Part shown: positions 22,402 through 30,663 of the stretch, one piece after another
Numbering within the stretch: position 1 is the first letter of the stretch
Layout: the number at the start of each line of letters is the position of its first letter
Source of the DNA: CAZFDT01 sp964518335
GTDB lineage: Bacteria; Planctomycetota; Phycisphaerae; Phycisphaerales; Phycisphaeraceae
Reading direction: 5' to 3'
NCBI GenBank assembly: GCA_964518335.1
Contig: CAZFDT010000061.1
Span: forward strand, 1-30,663
Length of the DNA stretch: 30,663 nucleotides
Notes under the pieces: model-generated
What the model saw: the letters and a program-made list of their open reading frames with translations, nothing else
What the model was told of the DNA's origin: nothing
Databases searched by the model: none
Position numbers and translations under genes: made by a program

Positions 22402-23421
22402 TCAGGCAACTTCCAGCGGCGCCAGGCTCAGGGCGGGCATGACCACCTGCGCGTATTGTCGCGCCAGCACACGATAGCCCTCGGCGTGGGGGTGTAGTTC
22501 GTCGGGCATGTGGTGGGCCAGGTCGGCGCCGAACAGCGTCAGGCCGTCGATGTAGTGCAGGTTCCTATCGCCGGCGTCGCGCAGGGTTTGCACAGTCTCG
22601 CGGATGGTCGTCCGCATCGACTGCAGTGTCATGCCGGTGAGCCCCGGGGTGGTTTCGCGCGGCGGGCTGCAGATGGGCGAGACACACGCCAGCGGCGTGC
22701 GGGGATGGCCGTCGCGGATGGTCAGCAGCACGCCCAGCACCGCCGGGCCGAACGTCCGCGGCGAGTAGTCGCCGCCGTGGACGTTGATGCCCAGGCAGAC
22801 GCTGATGTAGTCGGCGGGCAGGTCGCGGATGACGCGCGCGACGGTCGGGTCGAGCTTGCACTGGCCGCCAAAGCCCAGGCAGGTGAGGTTGAGGTCGAAT
22901 TGCCGGGCGACGAGCGCGGGCCAGGTCTCCGTCGGGCCGGCGGCGGTGCGGCACTGCGTGATCGAGCTGCCGTAACACACCCAGCGCGGGCGATCGTCGC
23001 GCAGCGGCGCTGCAGTGGCCCCGTCGTCGATCGCCAGCGACCTGATTCGGATCGCGCCGAACTGCGGCAGCCACAGTTCCAGGTCATGCTCGCCCGCCGG
23101 CAGATCGTCGAAGCGCACGCGCCCCGGCCCGCGCGGGTGCGCCAGGCACACATGACGCCGCCCATCCACCACCAGGTCGAACCGCCACGTCGCGTCCACT
23201 TGCTGATCTGCAGCGTCAAAGGCCAGCTCGATCGACGCCGTGTCGCTGCGCAGCGTCAGTCGAACGCCTGCCGCCATGCGCGCTCGTTCCAGCAGGGCGG
23301 CCTCGAAGAGATCGCGCTGCGGCAGCGGAAGCCGCCACGGCAGCACGCCACGCTCGTCAATCTCCAGCGACACCGCCCCGGCGAACGTCACTGGCCCATC
23401 CACCAGCGGTAATGTCTTCAT
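22402..23421 (-). CDS. SGNH hydrolase with N-terminal beta-sandwich domain
   Basis: A 339-residue two-domain esterase-like protein. Residues 1-140 form a beta-rich domain ending in ELWLPQFGAIRIRSLAIDDG, analogous to the N-terminal domain of the hydrolase at 11792-12880. The catalytic domain has VCYGSSITQC (Ser153; GSS for GDS), GFGGQCKLD, GINVHGG (Asn213) and DELHPHAEGY (Asp307, His310). The ATG at 23421 is preferred; an ATG at 23430 adds three residues. A frame continuing upstream to 24144 is antisense to pdxJ and not credible. It is divergent from pdxJ (60 bp between starts). Substrate unknown; carbohydrate deacylation is likely. Confidence 0.85.
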   Translation of the reverse strand: MKTLPLVDGPVTFAGAVSLEIDERGVLPWRLPLPQRDLFEAALLERARMAAGVRLTLRSDTASIELAFDAADQQVDATWRFDLVVDGRRHVCLAHPRGPGRVRFDDLPAGEHDLELWLPQFGAIRIRSLAIDDGATAAPLRDDRPRWVCYGSSITQCRTAAGPTETWPALVARQFDLNLTCLGFGGQCKLDPTVARVIRDLPADYISVCLGINVHGGDYSPRTFGPAVLGVLLTIRDGHPRTPLACVSPICSPPRETTPGLTGMTLQSMRTTIRETVQTLRDAGDRNLHYIDGLTLFGADLAHHMPDELHPHAEGYRVLARQYAQVVMPALSLAPLEVA

Positions 23422-23481
23422 GCGTCCCATCGTATCAGGCTGCGATTGCCGACACGTCGTCGCACGGGTACGCTTGGCGAC

Positions 23482-24228
23482 ATGGCGGAACTGAGCGTCA
23501 ATGTCGATCACGTGGCGACGGTGCGGCAGGCGCGGCGGACCTACGAGCCCGATCCGGTCTGGGCGGCGGTCGAGGCGCAGCTCGGCGGCGCCGACGGCAT
23601 CACGATGCACCTGCGCGAGGATCGACGACACATTCAAGATGACGATGTCGAGCGCGCCAAGGGCGTGTGCCAGGTGAAGCTGAACCTGGAGATGGCCGCG
23701 ACCGAGGAGATGGTGACGATCGCCTGCCGTCTGCGGCCGCACATGGCGATGCTCGTGCCCGAGGGACGCATGGAGGTGACGACCGAGGGCGGACTGAATG
23801 TGTCGGGCCAGACGGCCAAGCTCAAGGACGTAGTGGGGCGGCTGCGCGACGCAGGCATGACGGTCAGTGCGTTCATTGACGCCGAGGCCGAGCAGGTGGA
23901 AGCGGCGGCGGAGGCGGGCTTTTCGGTGTGCGAGGTGCACACCGGGCCGTATGCCGAGGCGTTTCACGGCACCGGGGGCAACCTGCAGGACGCGCGGGTC
24001 GAGGCGGAGCTGCACAAGGTGGCGCTGGCGGGAAAGCTGATCGTGTCGGCGGGGATGCAGTTCAACGCGGGGCATGCCCTGAACTACTGGAACGTGGGTC
24101 CAATTGCCCATCTTCCGGGAGTGCGTGAGCTGCACATTGGACACGCGATCATCTGCCGCGCGGTGTTTATCGGACTGCGGAGCGCGGTGTCCGACATGAA
24201 GCGGTTGATCGGGCCGGACTTACGCTGA
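23482..24228 (+). CDS. pdxJ: Pyridoxine 5'-phosphate synthase
   Basis: A 248-residue TIM-barrel enzyme that condenses 3-amino-2-oxopropyl phosphate with 1-deoxyxylulose 5-phosphate to form pyridoxine 5'-phosphate, the last ring-closing step of DXP-dependent vitamin B6 synthesis. Family signatures are SVNVDHVATVRQARRTYEPD (with the active-site His), GADGITMHLREDRRHIQDDDV, VEVHTGPYAEAF-like CEVHTGPYAEAFHG, and the closing GHAIICRAVFIGL. Normal length is about 240. The start at 23482 (MAELSVNVDHVA) fits the family; an upstream ATG at 23446 would overlap the divergent gene's leader. Confidence 0.97.
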   Translation: MAELSVNVDHVATVRQARRTYEPDPVWAAVEAQLGGADGITMHLREDRRHIQDDDVERAKGVCQVKLNLEMAATEEMVTIACRLRPHMAMLVPEGRMEVTTEGGLNVSGQTAKLKDVVGRLRDAGMTVSAFIDAEAEQVEAAAEAGFSVCEVHTGPYAEAFHGTGGNLQDARVEAELHKVALAGKLIVSAGMQFNAGHALNYWNVGPIAHLPGVRELHIGHAIICRAVFIGLRSAVSDMKRLIGPDLR

Positions 24229-24672
24229 AAAAAATCCTGCGTGAAGAGGCGATAGACCCCGTGACGAGTGGCCCGCGTTACGGTACATTACCCCACGAGC
24301 CGCGCGCGGCGGCGTTCACGGGACGGATCCCCGCACGACAGAAGACGGCGTTTCGGGGCGCGTCTTCCGGGCTGCTTCAAGGAGGGAGCCGCAGGATGCG
24401 GACTCGCGGCGGTGCGTGCGCATCGCCGATCAGGGACGATGGACCAGGGAGAAGGCTGCATCGCTTGGGGGTGGACCTCAAGCGTTGCGGTGACCGGCAC
24501 GGTTCGGGAGACGGGCGCAACAGTTGCGGCCTGTCGAACCCGAATCTACACTGCGCGTCGCTCGGAGGCGCAACTTTTGGTGGTACACTCGCTTGAACAC
24601 GATTGGGGCACCCGCCGGCGCTTGGCGCGACCGCGATCGTTGCCGTTGAACTAACCCTTGGGAGGCCTACCT
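24229..24672 (+). other. 444-bp intergenic leader region upstream of the secretin gene
   Basis: Two candidate promoters point to the secretin. One is TTGCGG (24524-24529), 17 bp, TACACT (24547-24552). The other is an extended -10, TGGTACACT (24581-24589). Further upstream GAAGACG/CGTCTTC (24341-24347 and 24361-24367) could form a stem-loop, and AAGGAGG lies ahead of an ATG at 24396. I see no tRNA, rRNA or recognisable riboswitch. Confidence 0.45.
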
Positions 24673-27633
24673 TTGTTCCATCGCAAGCCCTTCGTGATCG
24701 TCGCCTGTGCGACGTTCGGCGCCCTGCTGTGGGCCCCGCTTCCGATGACCCTGGCCGACACCGCGTCGTACGACGACGGCCGCCTCATCGCCGCGCGCAA
24801 GCTGCTGGATGAGGCGACCGCCGACGTGATGGCCAACCGGCTCGACGACGCGCAGAAGAAGCTCAAGGCCGTCAGCCACAGCGGCGTGACGCTGGGCTGG
24901 TGGGACCAGGAGCGCCTCGACCGGCAGATGCGGGTGATCGAGGCGCGGCGGCTGGACCCGTCGTTCGTGGCCGAGAGCGGCGCGCTCACGTCGCCGGTGG
25001 CCGGCTCATCGCTGGCGCAGGCCGACGGCGAGGTGCCGGCGCCCGCGGCCGCTGCAGTGGCCGAGCCCGCGCCGCTGGAGCCGGCAGAAGTCGCCGACGA
25101 GGCGGCGCCGGCGACGACGGGCGCCGACGACGACCTGCTCATCATCGCCAAGAAGGTCCGCGCCCAGGAGCGTCTGGCCGAAGGGCGCCAGGCCGAGATG
25201 CAGGGTCAACTGCAGCTTGCCGCCACGCTCTACGCCGACGCCGTGCAGGTCGATCCCGACAACGCCGAGGCCCGCGCCGCGCTCGCCGCCGTCGAGGCCA
25301 AGATCGTCAAGCAGCAGGCCCCCGCCAGCGTGATCGACACCACCGTCGAGAACACGAAGCTGCGCCACGATGCGACCGTCGCCGAATACAACCAGCTCAT
25401 GGCCTCGGCGCGCAACCAGCTTGCCGCGGGCAACTACGCCGGCGCCAACGAGATCGCCAACCAGGCCAAGCTCACGCTCGATCGCAACGAAAGCGTGCTT
25501 TCCAAGACCGAATACAACCAGCTCCGCGCCGGCGCCGAGAGCCTCCAGTCGGAGATTCAGCTCGCCCAGATCCGCGATGCGGAGAGCCTTCGCAAGCAGG
25601 CCGAGCAGACCAGCCGCGTCGAGGCCCGTCGCAGCGAGGCGACCGCCCGCCGCGAGCGCGACGAGCAGGTGCAGCGCCTGCTGCAGCGCGCCGCCGCCCT
25701 TCGCCGCGAGCAGAAGTACGACCAGTCCCTGGAGCTGGTCAACCAGGCGCTGTTCCTCGAGCCGACCAACATCGCCGCCCAGGCCATGCGCGACATGATC
25801 GAGGACACGGCCCTGATCGTCGAGTACGAGCGCATCGACCGCCAGCGCAACTTCCAGCGGCGCAAGCTCATGATCGACACCCACGAGGCGACGACGCCGT
25901 TCGCCGAGATTCTGACCTATCCCAAGGAATGGCCCAAGATCTCGGCGAGGCGGGAAGCAGACATGGACTCCATGGGCGCCGACAGCGAGGTCAATCATCG
26001 CGTGGCCCTGCGCCTGCGCGAGCCGGTGCCGATCCAGTTCGAGGCCAACAAGCTCGTCAACGTGATCGACTACCTGCGCAACACCACGGGCGTCAACTTC
26101 TTCGTCAACTGGCCCGTGCTCGAGGCCGCCGGCATCGAGAAGGACTACCCCATCACGCTGCAGCTTTCCAACGTCCCCGCCGAGCAGGCCCTGCGGCTCG
26201 TGCTGCAACAGGCGTCGGCGTCCAACGAGTTCGACCCCGTCAGCTTCTCCATCATCGAGGGCATCGTCACCATCTCGACCCAGCGCGACCTCACCAAGAC
26301 CACCGACACGCGCGTCTATGACATCCGCGACCTGCTCGTGCAGGTCCCCAGCTTCTCCAACGCACCCGAGTTCGACCTCAACGAGTCGCTGAGCAACACC
26401 AACAGCGGCGGGTCCAACTCCGGCGGCGGCGGTGGCGGCGGAACCAGCCTCTTCGGCGACACCGAGCAGGCCCAGGAGACCGGCCCCACCCGCGAGGAAC
26501 TCATCGAGCAGATCGTCACCCTCATTCAGGACACCGTCGGCAAGCCCGAAGAGTGGGCAACTCTCGGCGGCGATGTCTCCAGCGTCCGCGAGCTCAACGG
26601 CAACCTCATCATCAAGTCCACGCCCCAGAATCACCGCGAGGTCATCACCCTCCTGGCGCAGCTCCGCGAAACCCGCGCCATCCAGATCGCCGTCGAGGCT
26701 CGCTTCCTCCTCGTCGATCAGAACTTCCTCCACGAGGTCGGTCTCGACATCGACGTGCAGATCAACAACCTCGGCGGCAACTTCGGACCCCTCACCATCG
26801 CCCAGGACTCGATCGGTCTGGCGGGCAGCACAGGTAACACCGGCCTGCCGGGATCCTTCGGCGGCCGCGACACCGGCTCGCCCGGCTCGTTCAGCCCCGG
26901 CCTGGGCTTCTCGCCCACCGGTCGCAGCCTCGACGTGGGCATCTCCTACCTCGACGACATCGAAGTCAACCTCATCCTCCAGGCCACCCAGGCCTCCCGC
27001 CAGAGCATGTCGCTCACCGCGCCGCGCGTCACCTTCTTCAACGGCCAGCGCGCCTTCGTCATCGTTGCCCGGCAGATCTCCTTCGTCAGCGACCTCGAAC
27101 CCATCCCCGACGCACTGGGCTTCGACCCCACGCTGTCGGTCACCAACTCCGGCGTCGTGCTCGACGTCGAAGGCACGATCTCCGCCGATCGCCGTTACGT
27201 GACGCTCACCCTGCGCCCGAGCCTGGCGACCGTGACCACGCCCATCCGCTCCATCACCATCTTCGGCGCCGCGGCCATTACCAACAACAACAACAACAAC
27301 GCCAACGTGCTGCCCATCCAGGGCTTCATCGAGGCGCCCGAGCTCGAGCTCACCAGCGTCCGCGCCACCGTCAGCGTGCCCGACCGCGGCACCCTGCTGC
27401 TGGGTGGTCAGCGCGTCGCCGCCGATGTCGAGGTCGAGGCCGGCGTCCCCGTGCTGTCCAAGATCCCCTACATCAACCGCCTGTTCACCAACAGCAGCAC
27501 CATCAAGGACGAGCGCACGCTGCTGATCCTGATCCGCCCGACGATCATCATTCAGTCGGAGGAGGAGGAAAATCTTTTCCCGGGCGGACCAGGCAATTGG
27601 CGGAATTATGGGATTGGCTCACGTGTACCTTGA
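24673..27633 (+). CDS. Secretin-type outer-membrane channel protein with TPR-like N-terminal half
   Basis: A 986-residue protein of the type II/III secretion and type IV pilus secretin family, which forms a gated ring in the outer membrane. It starts at TTG 24673, 7 bp after GGGAGG, and opens with a signal peptide (FVIVACATFGALLWAPLP...LAD). Residues about 40-430 are Ala/Arg-rich helices with TPR-like units, for example AATLYADAVQVDPDNAEARAA. An STN/N0-like domain follows at about 450-535 (VPIQFEANKLVNVIDYLRN...), then a Gly-rich loop, an N1-like fold, and the secretin core (about 669-957) with VPDRGTLLLGG, VPVLSKIPYINRLF and LLILIRPTII. No pilus or secretion partners are adjacent. AAC x6 codes a poly-Asn run (871-876). 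Confidence 0.9.
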   Translation: MFHRKPFVIVACATFGALLWAPLPMTLADTASYDDGRLIAARKLLDEATADVMANRLDDAQKKLKAVSHSGVTLGWWDQERLDRQMRVIEARRLDPSFVAESGALTSPVAGSSLAQADGEVPAPAAAAVAEPAPLEPAEVADEAAPATTGADDDLLIIAKKVRAQERLAEGRQAEMQGQLQLAATLYADAVQVDPDNAEARAALAAVEAKIVKQQAPASVIDTTVENTKLRHDATVAEYNQLMASARNQLAAGNYAGANEIANQAKLTLDRNESVLSKTEYNQLRAGAESLQSEIQLAQIRDAESLRKQAEQTSRVEARRSEATARRERDEQVQRLLQRAAALRREQKYDQSLELVNQALFLEPTNIAAQAMRDMIEDTALIVEYERIDRQRNFQRRKLMIDTHEATTPFAEILTYPKEWPKISARREADMDSMGADSEVNHRVALRLREPVPIQFEANKLVNVIDYLRNTTGVNFFVNWPVLEAAGIEKDYPITLQLSNVPAEQALRLVLQQASASNEFDPVSFSIIEGIVTISTQRDLTKTTDTRVYDIRDLLVQVPSFSNAPEFDLNESLSNTNSGGSNSGGGGGGGTSLFGDTEQAQETGPTREELIEQIVTLIQDTVGKPEEWATLGGDVSSVRELNGNLIIKSTPQNHREVITLLAQLRETRAIQIAVEARFLLVDQNFLHEVGLDIDVQINNLGGNFGPLTIAQDSIGLAGSTGNTGLPGSFGGRDTGSPGSFSPGLGFSPTGRSLDVGISYLDDIEVNLILQATQASRQSMSLTAPRVTFFNGQRAFVIVARQISFVSDLEPIPDALGFDPTLSVTNSGVVLDVEGTISADRRYVTLTLRPSLATVTTPIRSITIFGAAAITNNNNNNANVLPIQGFIEAPELELTSVRATVSVPDRGTLLLGGQRVAADVEVEAGVPVLSKIPYINRLFTNSSTIKDERTLLILIRPTIIIQSEEEENLFPGGPGNWRNYGIGSRVP

Positions 27634-27673
27634 CCGCGAGCGGACGACCCGCCACAACACGCCAGAACACCGA

Positions 27674-27703
27674 AACCGGTCTCCACGCGGAGGCCGGTTT
27701 TTT
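27674..27703 (+). terminator. Intrinsic terminator after the secretin gene
   Basis: An 11-bp stem with one G-T pair, AACCGGTCTCC / GGAGGCCGGTT, encloses an ACGC loop. It is followed by a run of six T (27698-27703, overlapping the stem end). It ends about 40-70 bp past the secretin stop and just before the convergent gene ending at 27719. Confidence 0.85.
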
Positions 27704-27718
27704 CTCTGTTTCGGCGTT

Positions 27719-30460
27719 CTATTCGGTCCACCGCCGGCCTGCGCGGTACGCCGTCAGCCGCTCTTCGATCGCCTCCGCCAGGGCGACGTCGCCGCGGCGC
27801 GTGGCCAAGTCCAGGGCGACCTGAGCGTCGCGGACCGCTTCGGTGAATCGGCCCGCTGCGGCGTAGGCGGCGGCCCGCACGTCCAGCGAGCGCGCGTCAT
27901 CGCCGCCCGACAACCGATGGGCGCGGTCGGCCAGCCGGATCGCCTCGACCACGGCCAGAGGATCGGCCTGGGCGTCGGCAGTCGCGTCAGTGACGGTCAA
28001 CCACGCCAGGCTGCGCAGGGCGACGACCGAGTCGGGGTTGGCCTGGACGAGCTGGGCGAAGAGCCGGCGGGCGTCCTCGTTGCGGCCGAGTCGGACCTGC
28101 ACGTCGGCCAGCAGCAGGGCGGCATCGAGATGGCCGGGCTGGCGATGCAGGGCCTTGGTGAGCATGCGTGCGGCTTCATCGAGCCGGCCCAGCGCCGCCA
28201 GCGATACCCCGTGCTGGTACGCCGCGGTGAAGGGCGGCTGCGCCGCGTCGGTCAGCGGCGCCAACTGCCGCGCAGCCTCGTCGTGCAGCCCCAGTTCGGC
28301 CAGCGCGATGCCCAGGCTCACACGCGCGTCGGTGTCATCGGGCCGCAGCTCCAGTGCCTGGCGATAGGCGGCAACGGCCTGGTCGTGCCGGCCCTGGGCC
28401 GCCAGCACCGCGCCCAGACTGCGGTGCGCCTCGGCAAAATCCGGCCGCGCGGCGATCGCGGCCTGGAAATGCCGCTCGGCTTCGTCGAGCCGACCACGCT
28501 GGGCCAGCACCGCTCCAAGCTGGGCGTGCGCATCGGCGAACGTGGCGTCGAGCTCGATGGCCCGCTGCAGTGGCCCGACCGCTTCGTCGCCGCGGCCCAG
28601 CAGCACCAGCATCAGCCCCAGGTTGTAGTGCGCCTCGGCGAGCTTCGGGTCGGCCTCGGCGGCCTTGCGGAACTGCTCGATCGCGCCGCGAGCGTCGCCG
28701 CCGGCGGCCAGGGCGTTGCCCAGCCCCAGCAGCGCCTTGGGGTCGTCGCCGCTGATCGCCAGCGCCCGCTCGAAGTGCCCGGCCGCCGCCTTGGCGTCCC
28801 CCGTCGCCATCAGCGCGTGCGCCAGTTGGTAGTGCGCCTCCGACAGATCGTCCTGTATCGCCACCGCCTTGCTCAGGCAGCGCACGGCCTCGGCGGCGTC
28901 GCCGTCGGCCATCGCCATCAGGCCCAGGTTGTACCACGCCAGCAGGTTGCGGCCTTCCCGCCGCGCCGCGTCCGCAAACAGCTCCCGCGCCCGCGAGGCG
29001 TTGCCCCGATGCAGGTGCATCTCACCGAGCGCCACCGCCGCGACCGTGTCCTCCGGCTGCAAGGCCACCGCACGCTCGTACAGCCCCAGCGCCTCGTCGG
29101 CGCGGCCCTGGCGCTGACGAATCAGCGCCAGGTTCCGCAGCGCCCCAGCATTGCGCTCATTGAGCTGCAACGCCCGCTCGATGTGCGCCGACGCCTCGTC
29201 GATCTGCTCGCGCCCCAGCAGCAGCGAGCCCAGATTGTTGTGGGCCATCCAACTCGTCGGATTGTGCAGCAGCACGTGGCGATACAGCGTCTCCAGGTCG
29301 CGATACACCATGCTCTGGGCAAATGTCCTGGCCGCCAGCGCCGCCAGCAAGACCGCGCCCAGTGCCACCGCCGCCGGCCGCGGCAGCCTTGCCACCGCGC
29401 ACGCCGCCAGCACGATCAGGCCCAGGCTCGCCAGATATTGAAAGTGATCGGCAACGAACGAAAACACGAACGGATACACGTCGAGAAACCCGATCGCCGG
29501 CAACAGCGTCCCCCCGAAAAACAACACCGCCACCAGCGGCCCCACGCCCAGCCGCTTGCGGCTTAGCAGCAAAGCGACCACCAGCCCGACCGCGCCCGCC
29601 GGAAACACCCACTGCCACCACGCGCCCGTGTCGATCGTCCACCGGGGATACGTGAACACCAGCGGGTGCGGCCACACCAGTTTGCCCGCATAAAACCACA
29701 CCGCACGCCCCGCGATCAGCAGCCGGTCGAGGATCGTGAACCCGAAGTCCTCGCCCTTGGCCCCCACCATGTGCCGCTCGAACCATGCCGTGAACAGTCC
29801 CATCGCCGCGCCCACGACGAAGAACGGGACCAGCGGCCGCACGTCCGCCCAGCCCAGCCGCCCCTGCTTCCACCACAGCACCAGCAGCAGCGCCGCCGGC
29901 AGGGACGCCGTCACCGACTTGGAGAGCAGCGCCGCCACGAACAGCCCCAGCGAGACCCAGTACCAGCGTGAGGGGTGAGGCGTGCGTCGGAAGTGGTGGT
30001 GCAGGTACGCCAGCGCCGCCGCCATGTAAAACGCCCCCGACAGCGTGTTCTTGAGCTCGGTGATCCACGCCACCGACTCGACGTGAACCGGGTGCAGGGC
30101 GAAGATGCCGGCCGCCAGCGCCGCTGTCCACGGCTGCAGGCCCAGCCGCAGCAGCACCAGCAGCAGCAGCCCGCTGCTGGTCACGTGCAGCGCCAGGTTC
30201 ACCAGCTTGTAACCCAGCGGCTGCTCCCCGAAAAGCTGGTACTGCACCCAGAACCCGGTATGGGCCATCGGGTAATACTGCGGCGCCGCCCCCGGCTCCA
30301 CCCAGATCCGCACCAGCCCGCCCACCGACCGCAGCGCCAGGTTGTGCGTCACATGGGCGTCATCGTCCCAGATAAACCCCCCGCGCAACGCCGGCAGATA
30401 GGCGACGACCGCCGCCAGACCCACCCCAGCCACCACCATCCAGAACGTCCTGCGACCCAT
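27719..30460 (-). CDS. Multispanning membrane TPR protein (TMTC-like, putative GT-C glycosyltransferase)
   Basis: A 913-residue protein in two halves. Residues 1-395 hold about ten transmembrane helices. The first loop carries FIWDDDAHVTHN (acidic residues 32-34), the DD-type motif that GT-C enzymes place on the outer face, and a later loop has LHPVHVESVAWITELKN. This layout matches eukaryotic TMTC proteins and bacterial relatives that use polyprenyl-phosphate sugars. Residues about 400-913 contain more than ten tetratricopeptide repeats with the W/L-G-Y-A-P pattern, for example AEAHYNLGLMLVLLGRGDEA and FAEAHRSLGAVLAAQGRHDQA. The start at 30460 (MGRRTFWMVVAG) fits the first helix. Glycosyl transfer to envelope proteins is inference; a purely scaffolding role is possible. 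Confidence 0.82.
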   Translation of the reverse strand: MGRRTFWMVVAGVGLAAVVAYLPALRGGFIWDDDAHVTHNLALRSVGGLVRIWVEPGAAPQYYPMAHTGFWVQYQLFGEQPLGYKLVNLALHVTSSGLLLLVLLRLGLQPWTAALAAGIFALHPVHVESVAWITELKNTLSGAFYMAAALAYLHHHFRRTPHPSRWYWVSLGLFVAALLSKSVTASLPAALLLVLWWKQGRLGWADVRPLVPFFVVGAAMGLFTAWFERHMVGAKGEDFGFTILDRLLIAGRAVWFYAGKLVWPHPLVFTYPRWTIDTGAWWQWVFPAGAVGLVVALLLSRKRLGVGPLVAVLFFGGTLLPAIGFLDVYPFVFSFVADHFQYLASLGLIVLAACAVARLPRPAAVALGAVLLAALAARTFAQSMVYRDLETLYRHVLLHNPTSWMAHNNLGSLLLGREQIDEASAHIERALQLNERNAGALRNLALIRQRQGRADEALGLYERAVALQPEDTVAAVALGEMHLHRGNASRARELFADAARREGRNLLAWYNLGLMAMADGDAAEAVRCLSKAVAIQDDLSEAHYQLAHALMATGDAKAAAGHFERALAISGDDPKALLGLGNALAAGGDARGAIEQFRKAAEADPKLAEAHYNLGLMLVLLGRGDEAVGPLQRAIELDATFADAHAQLGAVLAQRGRLDEAERHFQAAIAARPDFAEAHRSLGAVLAAQGRHDQAVAAYRQALELRPDDTDARVSLGIALAELGLHDEAARQLAPLTDAAQPPFTAAYQHGVSLAALGRLDEAARMLTKALHRQPGHLDAALLLADVQVRLGRNEDARRLFAQLVQANPDSVVALRSLAWLTVTDATADAQADPLAVVEAIRLADRAHRLSGGDDARSLDVRAAAYAAAGRFTEAVRDAQVALDLATRRGDVALAEAIEERLTAYRAGRRWTE

Positions 30461-30492
30461 GGGCCGTGATTGTACGTCCTTCCCCCAGGAAG

Positions 30493-30501
30493 TTATCCAC
30501 A
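30493..30501 (+). promoter_or_regulatory. Single perfect DnaA box (TTATCCACA)
   Basis: TTATCCACA matches the strongest E. coli DnaA box exactly and lies about 33 bp upstream of the TMTC-like gene start. It is isolated here, with no AT-rich unwinding element, so it is not evidence of an origin. Confidence 0.4.
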
Positions 30502-30601
30502 ACCCCCGGGTGGCTTGAGCTTCCGGCGTTATTCGGAATCACTGGGTTTTCACCTTCACCAGTCGGTGCGCCCGCCCATTCGGCAGTGAGCCTCCGGGAG
30601 C

Positions 30602-30629
30602 ATGGCTAATGGCTGATGGCTGATGGATG
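30602..30629. repeat. Four-copy tandem heptamer (ATGGCTR)
   Basis: ATGGCTA-ATGGCTG-ATGGCTG-ATGGATG in tandem, in the non-coding end of the window. It is a short microsatellite-like repeat with no visible gene. Confidence 0.6.
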
Positions 30630-30663
30630 ATGTGAAGCCAAACCACGGCATGCGGCCACTCCC

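Noticed and set aside
23422..24144. N-terminal extension of the third SGNH hydrolase across pdxJ
   Set aside because: It would be entirely antisense to pdxJ, and the true start at 23421 precedes the first domain.
24229..24672. Riboswitch (for example cyclic-di-GMP type) in the secretin leader
   Set aside because: The purine-rich stretches and stem-loop do not match the conserved cores of any riboswitch I know well enough to name.
25006..26733. 575-codon minus-strand frame opposite the secretin
   Set aside because: Shadow of a gene with clear secretin signatures; the translation is repetitive Leu/Gly/Asp.
27608..29566. 652-codon plus-strand frame opposite the TPR protein
   Set aside because: It is the complement of the TPR array and rich in Arg/Gln; the terminator at 27674-27703 lies inside it.

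Overview
The window is a GC-rich bacterial chromosome segment, most likely from a planctomycete and probably from the Phycisphaerae side of that phylum. This is inferred from protein flavour (a URO-D-like/phytanoyl-dioxygenase pair, several SGNH esterases, a large TPR-secretin, a membrane TPR protein, a possible CX4CH haem site). No rRNA gene is present to confirm it. Coding density is high, with 27 protein genes and one tRNA-His gene supported. Many long antisense reading frames exist only because of the high GC content.

Layout. 1-4522: a LuxR-type regulator faces two exported proteins of unknown function (a coiled-coil lipoprotein and a secreted protein with a possible CX4CH haem site) and a single-domain response regulator. 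4664-8489, all on the minus strand: a lipid-A-type acyltransferase, a PIN-domain toxin with its antitoxin, a membrane-anchored coiled-coil protein whose C-terminus reads like a BRCT domain, and a RidA-family protein. 8528-9424: a REP-associated tyrosine transposase (RAYT) between two direct copies of a two-hairpin repeat, plus a third decayed copy. 9460-12880, minus strand: a GT2 glycosyltransferase, rsmA (16S rRNA dimethyltransferase) and two SGNH hydrolases. 12955-15298, plus strand: mutL, then a hicBA toxin-antitoxin module enclosed by 26-bp direct repeats. 15308-16219, minus: a sulfotransferase. 16284-18721, plus: fusA (EF-G) behind a long structured leader. 18777-24228: a divergent phytanoyl-type dioxygenase/URO-D-like pair, tRNA-His, an NAD-dependent epimerase, a third SGNH hydrolase and pdxJ. 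24229-27703: a leader, a large TPR-secretin and an intrinsic terminator. 27719-30460, minus: a TMTC-like multispanning TPR protein.

The core genes (rsmA, mutL, fusA, pdxJ, tRNA-His) are ordinary housekeeping functions. The accessory content consists of two toxin-antitoxin modules, the RAYT/REP unit and envelope or carbohydrate-modifying enzymes (acyltransferase, GT2, sulfotransferase, SGNH esterases, TMTC-like protein). The signals most worth a second look are the RAYT flanked by direct bipartite REP pairs, the hicBA islet whose 26-bp repeats reproduce the 3' end of mutL, the BRCT-like tail on a membrane protein, and the long hairpin-bearing fusA leader. All start choices, promoters and functions come from reading the sequence by eye; no database search was run.
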